A DNA stretch of 64,000 bases from Morchella semilibera (lineage: Eukaryota > Ascomycota > Pezizomycetes > Pezizales > Morchellaceae), in assembly GCA_009192285.1 (NCBI GenBank), contig WBVU01000005.1:1372768-1436767 (forward strand). The letters run 5' to 3'. This document shows positions 43,417 to 53,954 of the stretch, in pieces (position 1 is the first letter of the stretch; each line of letters opens with the position of its first letter). The position numbers and the translations under genes were made by a program. The notes under the pieces are model-generated. The model saw only the letters and a list, made by a program, of their open reading frames with translations, was not told where the DNA came from and did not search any database.

Positions 43417-45546
43417 TGTGATGAATAAGACGTGTTTCGTTGGCTGGGGGCAGGGGTAATTTTTTATTTTCGTCGATGTATATAGATGCAGTTCTCTCTT
43501 TCGTTAATATTCAAACTTTGCTCGTGGGGTTGGAGGAGTTTATATGAATAACTGTTGAGCCCCCGCTAGAGAGGCGCCGTTCAAATAGGTTCTATGTCTA
43601 GTTCTCCGACTGAACCTGTTTACATTTGCAATGGGAGTAATTGATGACAAGATACCCTCATTCCCCACAAAGCGGGTTTACCCACCGAGTGTAAGGTCCT
43701 TTTACATGTAAGAGAATGCCCACTAAAGCTACAGTCAAGAGCAATAGTGGTGGGAAATACCTACACCCACAGTACTCTATTTTTATATATGTATAGAGTA
43801 CCTTAACTGAGATTCTGCGGTATGGCATCTGTAAACCCACACTCCGCACACCCCGTCAACAGAGAGTACTTGCAGTTGAGTCGAGATGCGCAGTTCTGAC
43901 GCCTTCTGACCATAGCCGATCGAACTAAAGCTTCACGCATGAGAGCTCTTAGTCTCGGGGCGACTGATGGGCTCGATACACTTCCTACCAATCCGCCGGC
44001 TTCGATAATAGGTTTCACCACAGTCAGGTAGTAGATGTGCTTCTCGTTTTTCTTTTCTTGCTATCCTCTGTAGTCAAAGTTAATGATGCAATAGACTCTG
44101 GCTGCATGATTCTCATAACGTTTCAACTATTACATGCGCACAGAGAAAACCGCAAGATCGACAAGATTATTGTAGCGTATAGGTAGTGGCGGTCGTGCTC
44201 AGACGTTATGCCCTAGTATTGAGGGGTAATACAGGATTCTGTATCTATCACTCGACGAAAAGGTTCTTCCGGATTACCATGTTCGGGTGACGGTGAAAGA
44301 CTAATTATCCAGGAAGCCAGCCCCGGTTGACCAAGAGGCCAATTGCAAAAACCATCCGCTAGATCCCAACCCCGGGTGAGAAAAGTGTGCAGCATCTACG
44401 AGTTTACTTCCCAAACAGACTGATAGCCGTCAAACCGAACCCGTGCCAGTCGTGATGTCAACATTTCCATCCCGACCGCATTCCCGCCTCCGCAAGTCAG
44501 AACCAGTGATTCTCATCGCGACCACTGCCACATTAGAGTAGGGCGTACTTCAACACTCCACTGCGCAAAGCCTCGGAAACTCTGATCAGCGCTTCCTCGG
44601 GGTGGATTACCATCTTTTGCTCCTGCGCGCGCGCGGAGAACTAAGTACAGGTATCTAAGAGGTCAGGCTCAATTTCAAGGCTGTCACCCCGCCTCCTATT
44701 CTCGCAGCAAGTACAAAAAGCATCAATCATATTATAAGCATTGACGTGATCGCCGGTGGTGAATCATAACACCATTGAAGTTACATGCACAAAAGCCTAA
44801 TATATTTACACATTCTCGACTGATAATATGCATACCAAGTAAATGGGTCACTGCACTGGTGAAGACACCCCAATGAATGAACATTCCGCCGAATCGTCTT
44901 GGTGGGCCATGCATCGAATGATCCGTCCACATTGCGACCAGTAGATTACATTGCAAGTACAGTTGGGGACACCTGTATCCGGGGGTCCGCGACATTCATT
45001 TTTTGATGATCAATTACCGTATTTGGTAATCATTATAATAAATGAGTGGGTTATTAATGCCAAGATGGAGAGATATTGTCCTGAGAACTAATATGCTAAG
45101 CCAGACTAGGTCATTTATATTCAAATTGGGCAGGAACCGATAGAAATATTACCCGATTAGGCAATAAAATGATGCGACATTGGGGGGACACTACACCAAA
45201 AGTACACCAACTTCAAACCCCTTCTGCACCTCAACCAAAAGACTTAAATTCATTTCCTCTCTATAGAATAGTTCTCTGCCTTCTGCTCTACAGCCCCATA
45301 GACTCAAAATAATTTTAGGTGTTGTGGTGGTGGAGGAGTGGCCGTCAGGAGTTGGGGCACAAAGTGTTCCGGCTATAGGTGTCCCCAACTATAGGGTGAG
45401 GCTTCCAGGTCTACAGCAGCGGAGGAGAATCGCTCTGCTCTACTGCGCAGATCCGCACGTAGCTTGGGAGCTCCTGATCCATAGTACTCGACGCGCGAGA
45501 ATGCCTGTAATGGAGAGGGACCTTCCGCCAAGCATCTAGCGACATG
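43417..45546. other. Intergenic; no gene recognised
   Basis: Minus frames at 43658-44021 and 44732-44995 are short and without motif. A single arm of the 33796 element lies at 44697-44711. Confidence 0.4.
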
Positions 45547-46412
45547 ATGCTCACCCCGCCACCAGATAACCCCTACCCGATCCCCCGCACGCCCCAGACC
45601 CCAGCACATCCCATCCATCTGGAATTGCCACCCCCGCACGACGCCACAGCAGCACCACCCTCGCACTCACAGACACTCACTCGCTTTACAGTCATCACAA
45701 ACCGGCTTTGTCTGCCACTAGACGACCCCGCACCCAAAATCAAAAGCCACTCCCCCCCAGCAGATCGCACCCCTCACGCCGCCCAGCTAGCAACCCATCG
45801 CCGCCAAGACCCGTCTTGGCACCCAGCGCGCGGAACATGGACACGGTCTAGTCTACATACACCCACCCCGCACCCTCGCAACCCACACCACGAACCGCCC
45901 ACGCCCTCGACTGCGGCCTGCGCGAGAACAACCTCCAAAGACCCCCCCCCCCCCCTGAGGGCCGCGGACCAAAACGGCTAACCCAGCCCGACACAGCACC
46001 GCCGGCACAAGCACCACCCGTGACTCGAGAGCCTGTTATCTCGTGTTCAAAGGTGAGCGCTCGCCCCGGCCCGCAGCCGTACCCAGAACCGTCAATGGAA
46101 CCGTATCCGCTCCTTAACCCACCACCCGCGCGCCGACCAGCAGCACCGAATTGCGACCCCCGGGGCCATAAGCCGGACACGCAACATGAAGGCCGATACC
46201 TACCGAGACCCGGCACCCGTGGGAGCTATGGATGGGATGCTACCGGTTGCGCTGTTGCACGCCTAACGGAACCCCCTGCGACCCGCCGCGCTACCTCGCG
46301 CCCGCTACCGCGGCCGCAGAAAGCTACACTGGGCGAACCACGAGGTGCGGGGGCTGCTACACTACTTACGCCCACTCTGCGCGCTATCCACCACCCGGGC
46401 ACACCTACGTAA
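45547..46412 (+). pseudogene. C-rich possible decayed gene
   Basis: The top strand is strongly C-rich from about 45550, like the 5' halves of the firm single-exon genes here. A frame from 45547 runs 144 codons, Pro/His/Thr-rich, past a C14 run (45942-45955), and a second frame continues to 46412 in a different phase. Neither has a recognisable domain and the C run is a likely frameshift point. It may be a dead gene or low-complexity DNA. Confidence 0.2.
45942..45955. repeat. Poly-C tract (14 C)
   Basis: Uninterrupted C run inside the C-rich block. Confidence 0.95.
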
Positions 46413-46744
46413 CATGACCCACAGCCAACCCACATACCCAGATCTTTCCAGCCCAGAAAGCGACCACCGCGCCAGACGGATGTGGGTCTAGGAGCGGCGA
46501 GATACAGAGCAACATAACATGCCATGATGAAGAGTTGCGGGGCGTTCCTTACGGTTCATCTCATGACGGAGGATGCTGGACTTTATGTAACGTGGGCTGA
46601 CAGTACATTGCAGACTAAACTACATGCTACCCCTTATAAATACAGTGATCCGTGATAGACGAAGAAAGAAAATCCATTTTGGCCGACCTCCCCAGTCGCT
46701 CCTTTTCCCTCGGTGATGCGCGCCAGGAAAAAGAAAAAAAAGAA

Positions 46745-46837
46745 CGACAACGGCAGGACTTGAACCTACGCTCCCTAGGGAATCAGATGCCCGAACATAG
46801 TTCAAGTCTGACGCCTTAACCGCTCGGCCACGTTGTC
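46745..46837 (-). tRNA. tRNA-Ser (UGA), 12-nt intron
   Basis: On the minus strand the acceptor stem GACAACG pairs with CGTTGTC and the discriminator is G, as expected for serine. The D-arm is GGCCGAGCGGTTAAGGC. The anticodon stem TCAGA/TCTGA encloses the loop C-T-TGA-A-A, interrupted one base after the anticodon by the intron CTATGTTCGGGC. A long variable arm (TTCCCTAGGGAGC) and T-arm GTAGG/CCTGC follow, with T-loop TTCAAGT. A T-run lies just downstream. All features agree, so this is the firmest RNA gene in the window. Confidence 0.93.
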
Positions 46838-47754
46838 ATGGTATATGCCGCTAGTTGTTTGGATTATACCTTCGACCACGGCTGGGCTCTCCCGCGTTGG
46901 CACGGCAGGGCCGGGTTTTAAGGTTCGCTAGCTTGACGTTCCGGCGTGCATCTTTGGTTACTCTGGCACCGACAGTCCCCCCCTCCCCCCCTCCCCAGGC
47001 TGTCACAGTTGGCCTCTGCTCCTCGCAGTGTTCGGGGGCGGTGGGTTGGTTCCTTGGAATCAAGGTGTGAGCACGCGAGTGATGTACTGTGAGTCAGAGA
47101 CCGGGAAAGGTCTCTTGGGCTGTTTAGTGTTTACCTACGAGGGAGATCTAGATTGCCTTGGGTAGAATGTGCTCCATTCTTCTTGTATATACCAGTGATC
47201 CATCGTACATACTCTATCATTCTGCCATTCTATTTCCCTTATCCATGGAAGAGGGAGCATGCATGAGGTAAAAATATAAATAAATAGTACAGACATAACA
47301 AGTTGACTGCAACACCCCCGAGTGACACCCCGTGATGCTTTCCTGGGAAGATATTGGCGTGTAGATCACGCCCTTGTACTTGAGTGTTAGAATGCTACTC
47401 GGGGTGCACGGGTCCGGAACCAGTCGATCGATGTCAGTCGATGAAGGTTGATTGATTTGGGATTCCTGTATGAGGTCGGTCACATATCCTTAGAGGAGTG
47501 GGAATTACACTCGACATTATTTGTATCTGCATTGACATAACTGGGGGACGGTGGTAGGCTTGAAAACGGAAAGTCATGATGGCAGAGGCTGTCTAGTGCC
47601 CGCGGTTAGCACCGTGATCGGTATGAACGCGCAAAGTGCAATTCCTGCGTCGTGATTCTAAAGTGCAATAAAAAATCAACACACCCTTTGCAGTTGCCCC
47701 ACCACACCCCACATCTACCCCGCACCGCTTATAAAAAAAAAACATCACGCCACC
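46838..47754. other. Intergenic; no gene seen
   Basis: No frame of note between the tRNA and the pseudokinase gene. TTATAAAA lies only about 25 bases before the ATG at 47755. Confidence 0.4.
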
Positions 47755-48459
47755 ATGCCCCACGAGCCCCGCAGCCCCCAAGCCACCACAATCGCCCTCC
47801 ACATCCGCTGGAACCTGCACACCCTCGTCACCCTCCAGCGCCTCTCCTCCCCACTCGCCCCCGACCCGCCCGACTCCGCCCTCGCCTTCACCCACGCCTC
47901 CCCCTCCGCCCTCTCCACAACCACCACCTTCCTAATCGTCTCACGCCTCTCCACGAAGGTCGCCCTCCTCGCATCCCCCACCGGCACATCCTACGCCGCA
48001 AAGTTCTACGACACGGACCAGACCGCGGCCTGGCACGTGCGCAAGGAGCTCGCCGCCTACACCACAGCCCAGCCGGTGTGGGGGCGCAGCGTGCCGGTGT
48101 TCTACGGCGCGTGGCGCGTGCTCGGGTCCGTGGGCGTTGTGCTGCTGGTGGAGGCTATTGCGCTGGGGGTGCCTGTGGGGAGCTTGGAGGTTGGGGAGAG
48201 GAGGGCGTGGCATGGCAGGGCGGTGGAGGCGGTGAGGGAGATGAATAAGGCGGGGGTTAGGCATAGGGGGCTCTGCGGTGAGCATGTGGTGCTGGGGGAG
48301 GGCGGGAGGGTGGTCTGTGTGTCGTTTGGGTGGGCGTATGCTAGGGGGGCGAGGGGCTGGGGGGTTGGGGAGGACTGGGAGGGGCTTCATCGTGTCTTTG
48401 GGGGGCCGGAGGCGGAGAGGTTGATCGCCGAATACTATAAGGGCGCGACGTGGGAATAG
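47755..48459 (+). CDS. Small kinase-like protein without catalytic residues (234 aa)
   Basis: A single exon with start CACCATGCC. Residues 75-85 read SYAAKFYDTD, like the VAIK strand with its lysine. VPVFYGAW and VVLLVEAI match the beta4-beta5 and hinge region. MNKAGVRHRGLCGEHVVL (about 158-175) takes the place of the HRDxxxxN loop with Gly for Asp and His for Asn. VCVSFGWAY replaces DFG. It lacks most of the C-lobe. It belongs with the short fungal kinase-like proteins related to aminoglycoside-phosphotransferase or RIO-like folds; the altered residues argue for a pseudokinase. Codons are C-rich in the first half and extremely G-rich in the second. Confidence 0.78.
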   Translation: MPHEPRSPQATTIALHIRWNLHTLVTLQRLSSPLAPDPPDSALAFTHASPSALSTTTTFLIVSRLSTKVALLASPTGTSYAAKFYDTDQTAAWHVRKELAAYTTAQPVWGRSVPVFYGAWRVLGSVGVVLLVEAIALGVPVGSLEVGERRAWHGRAVEAVREMNKAGVRHRGLCGEHVVLGEGGRVVCVSFGWAYARGARGWGVGEDWEGLHRVFGGPEAERLIAEYYKGATWE

Positions 48460-49219
48460 GAGGCGGAGGAATGAAATGTGTTGCGAGATGTGTATATAGC
48501 GCATTGCCATGGGAGATTCGTTTTTGGCTCAAGGATATGTAATATAGCTTTTCTCAAATGTTCGAATATAACGGCCTTTTGCCTCTTAGGTCTTGCACTG
48601 TAGTGGTTTTTATGGAGTTGCCTTGAAAATTCTCACGCCACAACTCTATTTGCAACGGTGGTGGTGATTGTATTGAAACCTTTCTGTGATAGTTAAATTT
48701 ATGTACCTCAATAGATATAGATATATCGGGAGATCCAGGATCCTATCGAAACGGCCTAGAAATGGATAAAATGGAATGTATTCGTGTCCAGAAGCACCCT
48801 TTTACCGCAGAAGAACATCTTCAGGAGCGGATGCAAATGTGCGGAGCCTTACTCTCTGCAGTAATACTCGGGTACATGTGTCTCTCTAGAGTACACGTTA
48901 CTCTCCAGCACTAGGCTATAGCCAAGCGCGGTCATGACATACTCTAGAATCACTGTCTGGTAACGTGACCAGCCTCCAATAATAAGGTTTACAGTTGGGT
49001 GGGCTACACTAGGAGCACTAACACCTGTTCCTAGACTCCAAGATACCTCTGACCTTTACTCAAGCTTGCCAGAAATAATACCCAGTCCTCATCCTAACTT
49101 CCAACAGGCGGCCACCTCACAATCGGTCCTACCTCCCCATGCATACCGCACCATCATATAAGCAAACCAATTTCGCACATCCTGAGGACTAGAACGTTCA
49201 GGTCAGAAAATGCACGAGA

Positions 49220-49231
49220 AACCCTAACCCT
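49220..49231 (-). repeat. Telomere-like motif (2 units, bottom strand)
   Basis: AACCCTAACCCT followed by GAGACC. Confidence 0.9.
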
Positions 49232-49533
49232 GAGACCTTGCGGGCATAACGTCACCAGGAAAGCAAGGATGGCAGGACTACCTAGTCGAATATCAAGCCG
49301 AATGTGTCGCAAGTACTTACTTTTAGAGGGTAGTGGCGTGGGAGGTTCCAAAGACCCAGAACGAGGCTTTTGGGCAATTATGCATCAACCACCCTCCCTC
49401 CACCACTCAACCTTAGCAAATATCATCTAACAGGGTAACCGCCAGCTTCGTGAGCCCGCCACGAACTGACAAGTCCAAAGACTTATCTATTGCTAGCAAG
49501 CTTTTACAATTTGCCGAATTTCACATTGGCGAT

Positions 49534-49545
49534 AACCCTAACCCT
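49534..49545 (-). repeat. Telomere-like motif (2 units, bottom strand)
   Basis: AACCCTAACCCT followed by GATCAAG; same orientation as the copy at 49220. Confidence 0.9.
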
Positions 49546-50234
49546 GATCAAGACTCTTTACTGATAACTACGTACATATCTACATACTAGCACGTCACCA
49601 GATGTGTCAGTTAGTTACTATAGTATATACATTGTCACTTTGATCTTGGCGTAGGTTTCGGAGCGGGCTTCTGGTATTTTCAGGTCAGTGAGAAGGGTTG
49701 CCATAAGGCCACAGAGCAATGCTAGACTTTAAGGGGGTTAATATGGCTTGTAATGCCATAATATGTTCTCTAAACGGTGGTATTAATTGAGGGGCGAAAG
49801 GCCTTCACATGATTTACTCTTTGTCTCGGACGAGTAGCCAAGATATAACAAAAGACGGGCTAGCCAGCTTACGAGGATCACCGGAAAAGCTGTTACGTTA
49901 CCAGCATCTAACACACTAAAGCCTAGTGGCACGTTTCTTTCCATCACAACATCAACAGGTTATTGCAAAGATTAATTCTTCACTTATTTGAGGCTTCTCC
50001 AGTGTACTTTTTATATGATTTCCCTGGGGCGAGCGAGTTCAACTACTAAACTTTCTTTTGTTTCTTGGCTGTAGTCGAGACTTTCTTTTTACCGTGGGTG
50101 GCACGCACAGCAGGTTCTAAAGGCCCCTCACTACATCATAAAATTATAAGCTGAAATTTTAGATGTTCTTGTATACAGGCTAGATAGTCTCGGAAATAGA
50201 GAGTAAAGATATAAAAACAGTCTCGTTCGTAAAG

Positions 50235-53200
50235 TCAATACCCACGGAAAGGTTCAAGCAAAGCTACCGTCTCATCAATATCCTCCATGTAATGTCTCAC
50301 AGCCTTAGGTCCTGCAGATCGCATGATCTCCGGAATACCCATAAATGCGCGTCGCTGGGCAAACTCATACACTGACCCTCCATCTTTCGTCTTGAGGGTT
50401 ACATCAATCTCATGGAGCGACAGAAGCCTTCGAATGGCTATTGGGTTAGCATAAGCGGCGGCGTGGTGGAGAGCTGTCCATCCGTTATGGTCCTGTGCGT
50501 TCACATTTTCGGGGGAGCCGAATTTATTCAGGATATAGTCAAGGATATTTGACATGATGGCTCGATCATAGGAGGGGCTGTTCAGTGGGGTAAATGCAAC
50601 CACATGCAGTATTGTCCATCCAAGGCTGGGAACTGCTAGGAACCCTGCGGGTTTCCGCCCGAGAGCTGACTGATGGTCTATGAAGAAATGCATGAGTGGG
50701 ATGGAACTGAATGCACAGGTTCGTACGAGTAGTCCCAGAGCGGTCCAGCCTTCACCCTTTGAAGTGAGCCCGTCTATATCTGCTCCCGCGGCTAGTATAA
50801 TCGAAGCGTCCTGGAGTTTTCCGGCGCTCACTGCATATGCGATCGTATTTGGGTAGGTTTCATCATCTTCCTTACCGACCCCGCACCGGAGAAGGTACCT
50901 TAGCATCTCCGTCGTTGAGTCAGGACATGAACAGCAATAAGAGAGAGTTGAAGATACGGGCTTATTTATTAGCCCGAGGTGCGGATTCGCGCCATTTTTG
51001 ATAAGAAGATTGAATATCTCATTTGATCCTCTTCTCATTGCGACATGGAGTGGTGTTAGTCCATCAAAGTAGGTATTGATATCTGCAGCTTTCGTCTGTA
51101 GGAGAAGGTGCGCGACAGTACTCGTTGTACCACGGTCCGTGGCAATGAAAATGGCAGGCATACCCCTGCTTAACCTCACAGGGACCTTGGTGTGGTGTAG
51201 CCTTTCGAGTAAGAAGTCGATAGTATCCCGCATCATCTTTGGCCTGAGATTCCCATGGATGTACTGTTTCTGGAAATCTGCAAATCCGTCAATTGCCAAA
51301 TGGAGCAAACGACCATTCGTCCATTCTTTAGACCGGGGAATGTGCCTCCAAAACAGCTTTAGCACTTTGAAGCAGTGTGCAGCCGCCGCTGTATGTAAAG
51401 GAGAACCATTGGAGACTTCACCTCCTCGGGGGTGCCGCCCATGTGTGGTGAGGATTTTGAGCTTCGGCATGCCTTCACAGGGATCCGCCCCATGCTTGAG
51501 CAGAATATTAACAAGCGGTAAGTTTCCCCTCAAAACAGCGGTGTTCAGCGGAGGGCCAATCAAGTAAATCATGGCATCCATGTACTCAGTAGGGAAACAT
51601 CGGTCGGTACAAATGGCGTTCACCAGCTTCGACCCACCATACTCCATAATTAGCTCCGCCATCTCGCAAACCTCGTTCGGGCGCTCAAACTCGCAAAGAA
51701 AGTGTAGGATTGTCTCTCCGTGCTTTGTCCTCGCTCCAACGTTGGCTCCAGCAGAAATTAGAAGCTTCGCCATCTTGTAGGCCCCTAGCCTGCACGCAGA
51801 TAGGAGTGGTGTGAAGCCCTCCCCATCAACGTTCTCGAGTAAGTTTTCCCTAAAGCTCTCTGACTGCAGCATGAGAGAGATGGCCTCGGTAAAGCCCGAG
51901 CAAACTGCGTAATGCAACCGATTGTGACCCAGATTCTGTGCCTTTCCTTCAAGAAAATAATTTTCAATATCAGCGATTTGCCCAGCAGCTGACTCATCAA
52001 TGTCCTTCAGATCAAACAGTTCATCGGGGTATGTATTTTCATCGAGGCCGTAGACGAGCTTTCTATGCGTAATACTTCGTAGCCGGCTATATGAGAATCC
52101 CTCTGGCATTGGGAAGTATCGAATTAACTGCCGAAATGCTTCATAGCTCTTCGTGTTTTGCACAGTGGCCATAAGTCCTATGAATACTTGCTGCTCATAG
52201 TCGGTGCAGGCCCCGTGAGAGGCAGAGAGAAAACTGCATGGCTCTTGCGACTCGAAGAACATTGGCTGAAATATTGATATCTGGGGGGCCGCCAATGCAG
52301 ATTCATCAATGAGACGCTTTGCCTCGATGAAATCCTGACTTGTAGTCCATCCCATCATCATGGCCAGTGCTGCGCCAACTCTTGATTGGCATCTTTCATC
52401 GGCGCTCAGTCTTGTGTCGAGATAGACCTCCGAGAATTCTCTTTTATATGAGAGAGGGAAGTGTTTGGTGAAAGTGACGATTCGTTCGAAAGCAACATTG
52501 TTGTGGAGCTTTTTGAACTCCATTTCTGCGCTTAGTCTGGCCCAGGTTGGGTGAGTCTGATAAACACCGTCGCTACACACGTTATCTCTTGATGTGAGTT
52601 GATGTTCATCAGGTGACCAGATATTATAAATAGGGGCTCTTACTGACCTGCTGAACCATACATCCCAGATTGCAACTATATCATCTATCGAGGCCCGCCG
52701 ATCAACATCTGGCTCCAACGCAAATCGGAAAATACACTCCAGTAGCAGTTGAACTGCCTCATCACTACTCTTGAAATAGCTTGAGGCATTCGAGCTCAAA
52801 GTCCAATCCTTCATCCCTTCCACCTCCTCCCTCAAGTCTGCGTCATTTCTATCATAATCTTTCCCACTGAGGTCGAACAAATCCCCGATATCCCTTTTCG
52901 AAAGTATCCTCCAAACCAGCAGACCATAGGAGAATACATCAGTCTTCTCTAGTTGACTCCAGGTATGCTCTGTGTGCCACTCAGGATCATTCCATGGCCA
53001 TGTCCGCCCTTTCAAAGTTTGTCTCTCCTCGCCTACTAAATATGCAACGCTAAAGCCAAAGTCCGCTAGCTTTGCTCTTAGGCCATGTGTCTTTGTGAGA
53101 GTGATGTCGCTTTCATGGGCCTCAAAAATCAGGACATTGTCAGGTTTTATGTCTCCGTGGACGATCTGGCTATGATGAAGAACAGCCAGACCCTCGGCGA

Positions 53201-53954
53201 TATCCCGGCATAATCTGGCTCCCCCGTCAAATGTCATTTCGGCGTATAGGTCGGTTTGAAGGAAGTCTGCCAGAGACCCGTGTTCTGCATACTCGAGAAG
53301 TATAGCAGGCACTCGTTTTGGTGGTAGAATTTCTTTCTGCCCGGGCTCGATATCGGGGAGTTCACACTGCCAGCTAATTCCCAAGAAGTCGACAATATTC
53401 TTATGGAGGTAAATAGGTGGATGCGTTAAAACACTGATTTCCAGAAACACCGCCTCAAGCCTTTCTTCAACCTTCCCTTCCTTGGGGTTTCCAAAGCTAT
53501 CAAACTCGATCATGGGTCTCTTACACGTAATCGAAGCCGTTTGGTGCGCCCTCTGTTCCGGAGACCCAACGGTCGGCTGAACAAAGAGTGTCTTCGGCCA
53601 CGATTCCTTCAGTCCAACCATTCCTGGGAGATTAAGTCGCGATACATAAAATGTCTTTCCTCTCCCAATGTACTCGGCGGTCTCACTGCCTATCATGGAA
53701 AGCTCGAATGGAGGGCTCGCGTCAAATCCAAAGCAGATTTGCAGTACCCCCAGAGCGTTTCCAATGAACTTGTTGATTTCCAGGAATCGGCGTCTTCTTG
53801 CTACTGCAGAGGCGGAGGATTTTGGCGGGCCAAAAGAGTTCCTGCTCTGGTTTGATGCGCTGGAGGCTGCGGTCTCTGTGCTGCTAGAGGAGGTTTCGAT
53901 AAAGCCATGCCTGGGTCGTTGATATGGGGTACTTGAGGTTGAATATGGTATCAT
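50235..53954 (-). CDS. Ser/Thr protein kinase-ankyrin repeat protein (1239 aa)
   Basis: One uninterrupted exon of 1239 codons starting at the first ATG of the open frame. Residues 1-55 are Ser/Thr-rich. The kinase domain spans about 90-440: glycine loop IGRGKTFYV (96-104), probable lysine in VGLKES (116), helix C glutamate in FLEISVL (172), HGDIKPDN catalytic loop (266-273), DFG (298-300), WNDPEWHTE in place of APE, and DVFSYGLLVWRIL. All key residues are present, so it is probably active. A linker leads to ankyrin repeats from about 690 to the end (for example GWTALHHAAAYANPIAIRRL), roughly ten to twelve and more degenerate than those at 9921. The ankyrins probably bind partners; the substrate is unknown. 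Its neighbour at 55238 is a HeLo-pseudokinase transcribed away from it. Confidence 0.9.
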   Translation of the reverse strand: MIPYSTSSTPYQRPRHGFIETSSSSTETAASSASNQSRNSFGPPKSSASAVARRRRFLEINKFIGNALGVLQICFGFDASPPFELSMIGSETAEYIGRGKTFYVSRLNLPGMVGLKESWPKTLFVQPTVGSPEQRAHQTASITCKRPMIEFDSFGNPKEGKVEERLEAVFLEISVLTHPPIYLHKNIVDFLGISWQCELPDIEPGQKEILPPKRVPAILLEYAEHGSLADFLQTDLYAEMTFDGGARLCRDIAEGLAVLHHSQIVHGDIKPDNVLIFEAHESDITLTKTHGLRAKLADFGFSVAYLVGEERQTLKGRTWPWNDPEWHTEHTWSQLEKTDVFSYGLLVWRILSKRDIGDLFDLSGKDYDRNDADLREEVEGMKDWTLSSNASSYFKSSDEAVQLLLECIFRFALEPDVDRRASIDDIVAIWDVWFSRSVRAPIYNIWSPDEHQLTSRDNVCSDGVYQTHPTWARLSAEMEFKKLHNNVAFERIVTFTKHFPLSYKREFSEVYLDTRLSADERCQSRVGAALAMMMGWTTSQDFIEAKRLIDESALAAPQISIFQPMFFESQEPCSFLSASHGACTDYEQQVFIGLMATVQNTKSYEAFRQLIRYFPMPEGFSYSRLRSITHRKLVYGLDENTYPDELFDLKDIDESAAGQIADIENYFLEGKAQNLGHNRLHYAVCSGFTEAISLMLQSESFRENLLENVDGEGFTPLLSACRLGAYKMAKLLISAGANVGARTKHGETILHFLCEFERPNEVCEMAELIMEYGGSKLVNAICTDRCFPTEYMDAMIYLIGPPLNTAVLRGNLPLVNILLKHGADPCEGMPKLKILTTHGRHPRGGEVSNGSPLHTAAAAHCFKVLKLFWRHIPRSKEWTNGRLLHLAIDGFADFQKQYIHGNLRPKMMRDTIDFLLERLHHTKVPVRLSRGMPAIFIATDRGTTSTVAHLLLQTKAADINTYFDGLTPLHVAMRRGSNEIFNLLIKNGANPHLGLINKPVSSTLSYCCSCPDSTTEMLRYLLRCGVGKEDDETYPNTIAYAVSAGKLQDASIILAAGADIDGLTSKGEGWTALGLLVRTCAFSSIPLMHFFIDHQSALGRKPAGFLAVPSLGWTILHVVAFTPLNSPSYDRAIMSNILDYILNKFGSPENVNAQDHNGWTALHHAAAYANPIAIRRLLSLHEIDVTLKTKDGGSVYEFAQRRAFMGIPEIMRSAGPKAVRHYMEDIDETVALLEPFRGY

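Larger units (their letters stand above)
48460..50234. other. Intergenic; no gene seen
   Basis: AT-rich with short frames and two telomere-like motifs 314 bases apart (49220-49231 and 49534-49545). Confidence 0.45.

Noticed and set aside
47652-48248. 198-codon frame overlapping the pseudokinase gene in another phase
   Set aside because: Pro/His/Arg-rich readthrough of the C-rich and G-rich strand, with no domain; the 47755 frame has kinase-like motifs.
51076-51567. 163-codon plus-strand frame opposite the kinase-ankyrin gene
   Set aside because: Antisense shadow of a firm 1239-codon gene.
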